A stretch of DNA of 11,642 nucleotides. Origin: JBBQZL01 sp038207745 (GTDB taxonomy: Bacteria; Actinomycetota; Thermoleophilia; Solirubrobacterales; 70-9). Position 1 is the first letter of the stretch. Every line of letters starts with the position of its first letter. Where the stretch lies: assembly GCA_038207745.1 (NCBI GenBank), contig JBBQZL010000075.1, positions 1 to 11,642 of the forward strand, given 5' to 3'. Under the pieces are notes generated by a model. The model did no database searches and was not told the origin of the DNA. It worked only from the letters and a program-made list of their open reading frames with translations. Positions 6,522-11,642 of this stretch are shown in pieces. Position numbers and translations under genes: made by a program.

Positions 6522-7453
6522 CGGGGCTCTTCCGCCTCTGTCAAGGCGAAGAAGGCGTCTTCAAGGCTGGCGCGCTCCTCCTCCAGGCCAATCAGCGTTA
6601 TGCCACCGCTGCTCGCTATCCGGTTCAGCGATCCAGCCTGGTCCGGCCCCGCGAGCACTCGTACCTTGCCGCCTTGGGCTGCGGCCTCGAAATCATGCTC
6701 TCGGCACAACGCGGCGAGTGCTTCCAGATCCTCCTGCTCTTCAGGTACGAGAAGAAGCTCCGCCCGCTGCCGGTGGAGTAGTTCCTTCACCGATCCCTGA
6801 AACCGCAAGTGGCCTTCGTAGATGAGCGCGACCCGGTCACAGACCGCTTCGATTTCAGCAAGCAGATGGCTGGATACCAGAACTGTCCTTCCAGAATCTC
6901 CAAAGCGGCGGATCATCGCGCGCATTTCGCGCATGCCGGACGGGTCAAGGCCGTTGGCCGGCTCGTCCAGCAGCAGCAGATCCGGATCAGGAAGGAGCGC
7001 GGCGGCCAGCCCGAGGCGCTGCTTCATCCCCAGCGAATACGTGCGGACATGATCGTCGGCACGATCGGTGAGTTCAACGTCGCTGAGCACGTCGGTGACG
7101 CGCCTGCCTGGAATGCCGCCAAGCTCAGCGAGCACCGCAAGGTTCTTGCGCCCACTGAGCATCGGGTAGAAGGCGGGCGTCTCGATCATTGCGCCGACGC
7201 GCGAGAGGTACCGCTCCGGGCGTTCCAGCGATTCTCCAAGAACAGTCCCTGTCCCCGAAGTGGGCGAGATCAGTCCCAGCAGCATTCTGAGGGTGGTCGA
7301 TTTTCCAGACCCGTTTGGGCCAACAAATCCTGTCACACCGGAGCTCAGTTCCAAGTCCAGCCCGTTGACCGCGATTCGTGACCCAAATGCCTTCGTCAGG
7401 CGGTGGGTTTCGACTACGAGCGGATTCCGGGTTCCGGTGTTTGCGGTAGCCAC
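6518..7453 (-). CDS. ABC transporter ATP-binding protein, BcrA/CcmA-like (ABC-2 exporter)
   Basis: 311 aa from the GTG at 7453 (MATANTGTRN...). The frame stays open to a TTG at 7543, but those 30 extra residues are not family-like. The SD before 7453 is poor, so the start is a judgement. Motifs: Walker A GPNGSGKST (45-53), Q-loop position occupied by Glu91 in AMIETPAFYPMLSG, signature YSLGMKQRLGLA (139-150), Walker B DLLLLDEP (158-165), D-loop NGLDP, and H196 in SSH. Glu in place of the Q-loop Gln within 'xxIExPAFYP' and the YSLGMKQRLG signature are both usual in the BcrA subgroup. The C-terminal ~90 residues form the regulatory extension of this group and end in 'SLEDAFFALTEAEEPR'. It pairs with the permease overlapping its 3' end. 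Confidence 0.92.
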   Translation of the reverse strand: MATANTGTRNPLVVETHRLTKAFGSRIAVNGLDLELSSGVTGFVGPNGSGKSTTLRMLLGLISPTSGTGTVLGESLERPERYLSRVGAMIETPAFYPMLSGRKNLAVLAELGGIPGRRVTDVLSDVELTDRADDHVRTYSLGMKQRLGLAAALLPDPDLLLLDEPANGLDPSGMREMRAMIRRFGDSGRTVLVSSHLLAEIEAVCDRVALIYEGHLRFQGSVKELLHRQRAELLLVPEEQEDLEALAALCREHDFEAAAQGGKVRVLAGPDQAGSLNRIASSGGITLIGLEEERASLEDAFFALTEAEEPR

Positions 7454-7687
7454 GATCGCGAGGTTATCCGAGAAGTGGAGGGCAGCCGTGGGCCCGCCTG
7501 CAGCGTAGGCGCATTGGATCCGGCCAGGGGGAAATCGCAGCAACGACGAGCCTCAGGGGTACCCCCGGCCGCGGGTGAGCCACACTGGGGATCAACCCGT
7601 GTTCGCCTCTTCATCGGACGCCTGCATCTGCTCTGGGCCAGGGCTCCACCGGCCTCCTCCGCGACCGGTAGCTTGAGAGGAATTCGG
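7454..7687. promoter_or_regulatory. Divergent intergenic region between ABC-2 module and MFS gene
   Basis: 234 nt separate two divergent genes, so promoters for both should lie here. A 10-bp perfect palindrome GGGGTACCCC sits at 7556-7565. A looser repeat ACCGG...CCGGT lies at about 7648-7669, close to the MFS start. Either could bind a regulator. No regulator gene is next to it, and I found no convincing -35/-10 pair on either strand. Part of this region (7454-7543) is open in the ATPase frame and might be N-terminal coding sequence. Confidence 0.35.
7675..7681 (+). promoter_or_regulatory. Shine-Dalgarno sequence of the MFS gene
   Basis: GAGAGGA lies 6 nt before ATG 7688. It is the best ribosome-binding site in the window and decides this start, although the frame is open upstream to 7403. 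Confidence 0.7.
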
Positions 7688-9190
7688 ATGACGGCAAGCA
7701 CAAGCGCAACCGTGAGATCTTCCCGCTCCGGCCCGGCGCGCGCCGGTGTCGTGCTCGCCACGCTGATCGTCGTCGCCGGGGTGGCGAACCTCAATCTCGC
7801 GTTGGCGAACGTGGCGCTGCCGGAAATCGGGAAGGCTCTCGATGCCAGCCAGACGGGATTGAACCTGGTTTCGATCAGCTTCTCGCTGGGTCTCGCGATG
7901 TCGGTGCTCTATCTGGGCGCGCTCGGTGACCGGCATGGCCGCAAGCGGATGCTCGTCCTCGGGATGGCGCTTTCGATTCCGGCGAGCCTCGTCGCAGGGC
8001 TCGCGGGGTCGGTCGAGGTGCTTTTCGCCGGGCGGCTCCTGGGCGGGATCGCGGCCGGTATGGCCTTTCCGACGACGCTCGCGCTGATCACCGCGCTGTG
8101 GGCTGATGGTCCGCAGCGGACGCAGGCGATTGCGATGTGGTCGGGCCTCGGTGGGGCGATCATGGCACTGGGCCCGCTGGTTGCGGGCGCGCTTCTGGAG
8201 CACGTCTCATGGGGTTGGGTGTTTCTCGTTACGGTGCCGCTGGCGGTGATCGGGCTGCTGATGGCGTTGCGGCTGGTCCCGCCCACGTCGGTGAGACGAC
8301 CGAGCCCGTCGACAACCTCGGAGGCGTCCTGTCGGTGGCGCTGATCGGCGCGCTTGTGCTCGCGATCAACTTTGCGGCGCTGCCCGGGGCGACCGCGGCG
8401 GCGATCGGTCTCGGAGTGCTTGCTCTTGTTTCGGGCGTCGCGTTCGTCATGCGCCAGCGGCGTGCGAGCAACCCGATCTATGACCTGCACGTCGCAGGCC
8501 GCCGGGTATTCTGGGTCGCCGCGGTCGCGGGGGTGATCGTCTTCGGGACGCTGATGGCGACGATGTACATCGGGCAGCAGTTCATCCCGAACATCCTCGG
8601 CTACTCCACGTTCCAGGCCGGGGCGGCGATTCTGCCGGCCGCGCTCGCGATGGTCCTGGCAGCCGTCCCCTCGACAAGACTCGTCACGACACACGGGTCG
8701 CGCCTGACGCTGCTGCTCGGCTTCACCAGTTGCCTGCTCGGTTTCGTGGTGATGCTGCTGCTCTGGGGCGAGGGCACTCCGTACTGGCAGGTCGGCCTCG
8801 CATATGCGCTCGTTGGTCTCGGCGTTGGTCTGGCGATGACGCCGGCGTCACACTGCGGCGATCGCCGGCCAGGTGGCGTCCTCACCGCAGCAGGCGAAAA
8901 TCACCGACCAGACCGAGAGCGCCCTGCAGAAGTCCTACTCGAGCGCCCAGGCACTTGCCGATCAATACCCGCATTACCAGCAGCAGATCGTCAATGCCGC
9001 GAAGACCTCGTTCCTCGACGGCGCAAACTGGGCCTATGCGGCTGGGATCATCACGACGATCCTGGGGATGCTTCTCATCGTCCGCATGTTCCCTGGGCAC
9101 GAGCGCGAGGGCGATCTGTCTGCCGCCTACGCCGCCGAGGACACGGCGGGCGCCACGCCGGCGGTACCAGGCAGGCCGCTCGAGGCGTAG
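7688..9190 (+). pseudogene. DHA2-type MFS drug-efflux transporter, frameshifted and internally deleted
   Basis: Three pieces of one 14-helix MFS transporter lie in two frames. Piece 1 (7688 to about 8280) has helices 1-6, motif A GALGDRHGRKR (77-87) and the antiporter motif C region GLGGAIMALGPLVAGALLEHVSWGW. It then runs into a stop at 8344. Piece 2 (about 8281-8853, frame -1) resumes at once with AHVGETTEPVDNLGGVLSV and continues through helices 7-12 to GLAMTPASH. Piece 3 (about 8855-9190, back in the first frame) reads AAIAGQVASSPQQAKITDQ, an extracytoplasmic Gln-rich loop, a last helix (WAYAAGIITTILGMLLIV) and the C-terminus. The first break needs just one missing base near 8278-8281. The second also lacks the ~40 residues that relatives carry between 'TPASH' and 'SSPQQ' (the SLTGSVP... 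and QRDLGGAIMQS stretch, including much of helix 13). Proton-driven multidrug export is the ancestral role. Loss of helix 13 makes activity unlikely even if the first frameshift is a sequencing error. Confidence 0.88.
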
Positions 9191-9200
9191 ACCGCCTCGG

Positions 9201-9238
9201 CGTGACGACAGCGGCTCCCGCCGCCGCAGGCCGTCACG
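9201..9238. terminator. Nested inverted repeat between convergent MFS remnant and aquaporin
   Basis: The outer arms CGTGACG (9201-9207) and CGTCACG (9232-9238) pair perfectly over 7 bp. An inner 5-bp stem GCGGC/GCCGC (9211-9215 and 9220-9224) closes a TCCC loop. It lies 11 nt after the MFS stop and 69 nt beyond the aquaporin stop. The position suits a bidirectional terminator, but no T-tract is present. Confidence 0.35.
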
Positions 9239-9306
9239 GCGCCGCGACGCTGACGGAGCCAGCCCGGGACGGTGGTTGCCGGACCTTGCGATCCGATCAG
9301 TCCGTC

Positions 9307-10209
9307 CTACTTCTCTTCGGAACCGGAAATGCCGGGCGGGACGACTTCGCCCCGGTCGATGTCCTGGGATAGGTGCTGCTTCGCCTCGAGGCGTCCTTCG
9401 CCGAGGACGCCAGAACCGGCTGCATAGGAGATCGCGTCTCCGCCGCGTCCCCGCAGGACGTAGGCGCAGCCGACGGCGATCATCGCGCCGGCTATCGGAC
9501 CTGCGACATATACCCAATAGCTGCTGAAATCACCGCTGACCAGCGCCGGCCCGAACGAGCGTGCCGGGTTCATCGACGTGCCACTCACCGGCGCCGACCA
9601 CAGACCGGCAAGCGCGATGTAGCCGCCGACGCCGAGCGCGGCGATCGCGCCGACGTTCTGCGCCGCCGACGCGGTCCCGAGGATCACGCTCACCAGGCCC
9701 GCGGTCAGGACGATCTCCATCAGAAACGCCTGCCAGTTCTCGTAACCCGCGCCGGGGAGCGTCGCGCCGAGGTGCTGGATGTTCCCGAACACCGCGAACA
9801 GGAACAGGCAGGCAAGCGTGGCGCCGACGAGCTGGATGATGATGTAGCCCGGCACGCGCTTCCACGGGAAGTCCCCGCGCATCGCGAAGGCCAGCGAGAC
9901 GGCCGGGTTCAGGTGGGCTCCGGAGATCGCGCCCATGAAGAGGATGATCGCCATCACCATCAGGCCCGGCGCAACGACTGCCGCGGCAAGACTGATCTGA
10001 CCCTCGCCGTGCAGGATCCCGCCACCGGCGGCGACAAGCACGAGAAAGAACGTCCCGAGCAGCTCCGAGAACAGCCGGCGCCACTCGCGCCGCGGATTGT
10101 CGAAGTCATCGCGGTCCCCGAACTCGAGCATCAGACGGTGCTGCCTGCGCGGAGCGAGGGGCAGATCCCCGATCGAAGGGCCGTCGCGGTCGGGGGTGAG
10201 GTCGTTCAT
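9307..10209 (-). CDS. MIP-family channel (aquaporin / aquaglyceroporin-like)
   Basis: 300 aa, ATG 10209, stop TAG 9307-9309. Six helices and two half-helices follow the MIP fold. The first NPA box lies in ISGAHLNPAV (NPA 101-103) and the second in VSGTSMNPARSFGPAL (NPA 214-216), with the invariant filter Arg217. A hydrophilic N-terminus of about 45 residues and a ~47-residue acidic C-terminal tail are longer than in AqpZ (~231 aa). Aligned by hand to AqpZ from the NPA boxes, the filter position held by Phe43 is Pro81 here, His174 is Gly202, Thr183 is Thr211, and Arg is kept. A small H5 residue is typical of glycerol- or solute-conducting members, so strict water selectivity should not be assumed. 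The annotation 'MIP family' is safe; the substrate is open. It is probably a single-gene unit with its promoter in 10210-10315. Confidence 0.92.
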   Translation of the reverse strand: MNDLTPDRDGPSIGDLPLAPRRQHRLMLEFGDRDDFDNPRREWRRLFSELLGTFFLVLVAAGGGILHGEGQISLAAAVVAPGLMVMAIILFMGAISGAHLNPAVSLAFAMRGDFPWKRVPGYIIIQLVGATLACLFLFAVFGNIQHLGATLPGAGYENWQAFLMEIVLTAGLVSVILGTASAAQNVGAIAALGVGGYIALAGLWSAPVSGTSMNPARSFGPALVSGDFSSYWVYVAGPIAGAMIAVGCAYVLRGRGGDAISYAAGSGVLGEGRLEAKQHLSQDIDRGEVVPPGISGSEEK

Positions 10210-10315
10210 CGGACCAACCTACCAATGGCCGCAGAACCGGAATCCAGGGCCTGCAAGTGATTCGGCGTCGACGCGTCTGCAGCCACCAGGGCCGGGCAGG
10301 TCGGATGTCACCTCT

Positions 10316-11170
10316 CTATTCGGGTTCGATCGGAGCCGGGGTTAGAGCTGCTGCGGCGATGACGAGGACGAAGGCGGCCAGGCGCGCGATCAATCCCAGT
10401 GTGGATTCGGGAAGCGGATCACCGAAGATGATCGGGCCGGACGCGATCGTGACCGTGTTCGCGGCAACGCTGGTCACGGCGATCACCGGTACCACGGGGC
10501 CTATCTGAAGGCTCTTGGCCGAGACCAGAAGACCGACAAGCGAGGCCAGGAGGATGATCAGCGCAAGGGGATGCAGGAGGACCGCGAGGCCTTCGTCGAG
10601 CTGGCCGCTGAGGCCCTTGATCGCGATGTCCGAGGCACCCCAGAGAAGGCCGGCCGCGGCGCCGAATACGACCCCGGTGTGTGCCCGCCTAGGGGCGACC
10701 GCCGCAACCGCCAACCCGAGCCCGGCGACGACCGCGATATCGACGGCGATCGCCCAGGCGTCGAAATCGGAGTGCGCGCCATCGGCCGCCCCCTCGATCG
10801 TCGCGGCCAGGAAGGCGAGGCCGAGCGCGGCCAGGGCGACGCCGACCCATTCGCGCCTCGTCACCGTGATCCCGAAGAGCCGATCGGCCACGACTGTCAG
10901 CAGCACGAGCCCACCGGCGATCACCGATTGGACGAGCGAGATCGGTGCCAGCGCCAGGGCGGCCACGTGAAGGCCCCATGACCCCATCGCGATCACGATG
11001 CCGAGCGTGTACCAGCCGGATCTGAACAGCACAATCGTGCTGTGGACAGGCCGGCGGAACTCGACCCGCGGCGCCACGATTGCACCCTTGTGCTTGTAGA
11101 GGAAGCCGATCGTCGCGGTCAGCGCCGTGGCCACCGCCAGCAGCAGGCCCACCCGCACCGAGAGGCTCAT
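10316..11170 (-). CDS. DMT-superfamily transporter (NIPA/EamA-like)
   Basis: 284 aa, ATG 11170. The ATG overlaps the TGA of the upstream WS/DGAT gene as ATGA (11167-11170). About nine hydrophobic segments are visible (for example ~6-24, 53-76, 80-98, 109-125, 142-159, 166-182, 198-217, 225-245, 258-277). They are arranged as two related halves, with small-residue patterns such as LALAPISLVQSVIAGGLVLL (~71-90) and GAAAGLLWGASDIAIKGL (~170-187). This 'APxSxVQ...' pattern after helix 3 is seen in DMT proteins of the NIPA (magnesium transporter NIPA-like) and EamA groups. I cannot choose between a Mg2+ carrier and a metabolite exporter. The C-terminus is short and acidic (PIEPE). The coupling to an acyltransferase gene suggests co-expression but does not prove a shared pathway. 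Confidence 0.85.
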   Translation of the reverse strand: MSLSVRVGLLLAVATALTATIGFLYKHKGAIVAPRVEFRRPVHSTIVLFRSGWYTLGIVIAMGSWGLHVAALALAPISLVQSVIAGGLVLLTVVADRLFGITVTRREWVGVALAALGLAFLAATIEGAADGAHSDFDAWAIAVDIAVVAGLGLAVAAVAPRRAHTGVVFGAAAGLLWGASDIAIKGLSGQLDEGLAVLLHPLALIILLASLVGLLVSAKSLQIGPVVPVIAVTSVAANTVTIASGPIIFGDPLPESTLGLIARLAAFVLVIAAAALTPAPIEPE

Positions 11171-11642
11171 CCAGCCCTGGGTGGTCCTTCGGCCTCCTCG
11201 GCCTCGTTCGCCGCATTCGCGAGCTCCTCGACCGAGGCCGAGATGCCCTCGGCAACCACGCCCATGTCGCTCATCGTCCCCATGTCCCCGATAAGCCCGA
11301 AATCGATCCCACCGTGGTAGCTCATGATCGCGATCGCCAGGCCATGCCGGCGGGGCAGGAAGGCGACGGGAAAGGCATCGAGCATCTCCCGGCCCAGCAC
11401 ATAGAGGGGGAATTGGGGGCCCGGAACATTGGTCACGATCAGGTTGAAGAGCCGGGTGGAGAAGTTGACCCGCGATGCCTGGGCAAGCAGGGTCGGCGGG
11501 GCAAAATCATTGAAGCGCGAAATCACCTCGGCGCCAAGAGCCTGCTTCGATTCCTTGATCCCGGCCATCCCGCTGCGGACGATCGCGAGTCGCTCCGCGG
11601 GATCGGCGACGTAGACCGGTAACGGACCCCGCATCACGGCGA
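11167..11642 (-). CDS. Wax ester synthase/diacylglycerol acyltransferase family protein, C-terminal part (5' end outside window)
   Basis: The frame is open to the right edge on the minus strand (first visible codons ...GCC GTG ATG CGC), so the start lies outside. About 157 C-terminal residues are visible, against about 450-480 for the whole family. The fragment carries the hallmarks of the WS/DGAT C-terminal domain: LIVTNVPGPQFPLYVLG, then VAFLPRRHGLAIAIMSYHGGIDFGLIGD, in which the NVPGP and SYxGxxxFGL blocks are conserved. The catalytic HHxxxDG motif would lie in the missing N-terminal half. Family members acylate diacylglycerol or long-chain alcohols to make storage triacylglycerols or wax esters at the inner membrane and lipid droplets, and are frequent in actinobacteria. 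The tail is Ala/Glu-rich. Its last 4 nt overlap the DMT transporter start. Confidence 0.92.
   Translation of the reverse strand, partial: AVMRGPLPVYVADPAERLAIVRSGMAGIKESKQALGAEVISRFNDFAPPTLLAQASRVNFSTRLFNLIVTNVPGPQFPLYVLGREMLDAFPVAFLPRRHGLAIAIMSYHGGIDFGLIGDMGTMSDMGVVAEGISASVEELANAANEAEEAEGPPRAG

Noticed and set aside
5916..6825. Two plus-strand open frames of about 290 aa opposite the ABC-2 module
   Set aside because: They span the junction of two coupled minus-strand genes and have Arg-rich, non-protein-like composition.
7454..7543. N-terminal extension of the BcrA-like ATPase to a TTG at 7543
   Set aside because: The 30 added residues are not typical of the family and TTG is a rare start, so GTG 7453 is preferred, with some doubt.
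7909..8694. Minus-strand open frame of 261 aa across the MFS gene
   Set aside because: It is Arg/Asp/His-rich shadow translation, whereas the plus strand shows MFS helices and motif A.
8137..9372. Treating the 411-aa plus frame as an independent gene
   Set aside because: Only its middle part (about 8281-8853) is MFS-like. The first ~45 residues and everything after TPASH are out-of-frame noise, so it belongs to the broken MFS gene.
9373..10260. Plus-strand open frame of 295 aa opposite the aquaporin gene
   Set aside because: The minus strand carries both NPA boxes and six helices. The plus frame is highly charged and unrecognisable.

Overview
The window is GC-rich, ordinary chromosomal DNA. 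It most resembles a high-GC actinobacterium, possibly of the Solirubrobacterales/Thermoleophilia kind. This is inferred from base composition, GTG starts, a wax-ester-synthase/DGAT family gene, a PQQ-like beta-propeller protein and many small-molecule transporters. No marker gene fixes the taxonomy.

Layout from left to right. (1) 2-487 (+) is the C-terminal end of a membrane protein, probably a GT39-like glycosyltransferase. It converges on 526-1923 (-), a membrane-anchored beta-propeller protein with PQQ-like repeats. (2) 2097-2419 is the right-hand remnant of an IS3-family element: the last ~95 codons of its transposase plus a putative right terminal repeat. It is followed by about 115 nt holding three inverted repeats. 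(3) 2535-7453 (-) holds two ABC transporter modules in tandem. The upstream module is a BcrA-like ATPase (6518-7453) with an ABC-2 permease (5766-6521), joined by a 4-nt ATGA overlap. The downstream module is a LolD/MacB-like ATPase (4912-5637) with a two-domain FtsX-type permease (2535-4901), 10 nt apart. A 128-nt gap lies between the modules. (4) 7688-9190 (+) is a DHA2-type 14-helix MFS drug-efflux gene, divergent from the ABC cluster. It is broken by a single-base frameshift near 8280 and by a second frame change with loss of roughly 40 codons near 8854. (5) 9307-10209 (-) is a MIP/aquaporin channel, convergent with the MFS remnant. (6) 10316-11170 (-) is a DMT-superfamily (NIPA/EamA-like) transporter. 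It overlaps by 4 nt (ATGA) the end of a WS/DGAT-family acyltransferase (11167 to the right edge), so those two form an operon.

All intact genes belong to known families, and most encode membrane transport or envelope functions. I saw no tRNA, rRNA, CRISPR array, phage gene or defence island. I do not see a convincing new biological system. The most useful observations are the doubly damaged MFS gene, the one-ended IS3 remnant, the unusual selectivity-filter residues in the aquaporin, and the translational coupling of a DMT transporter to a WS/DGAT gene.
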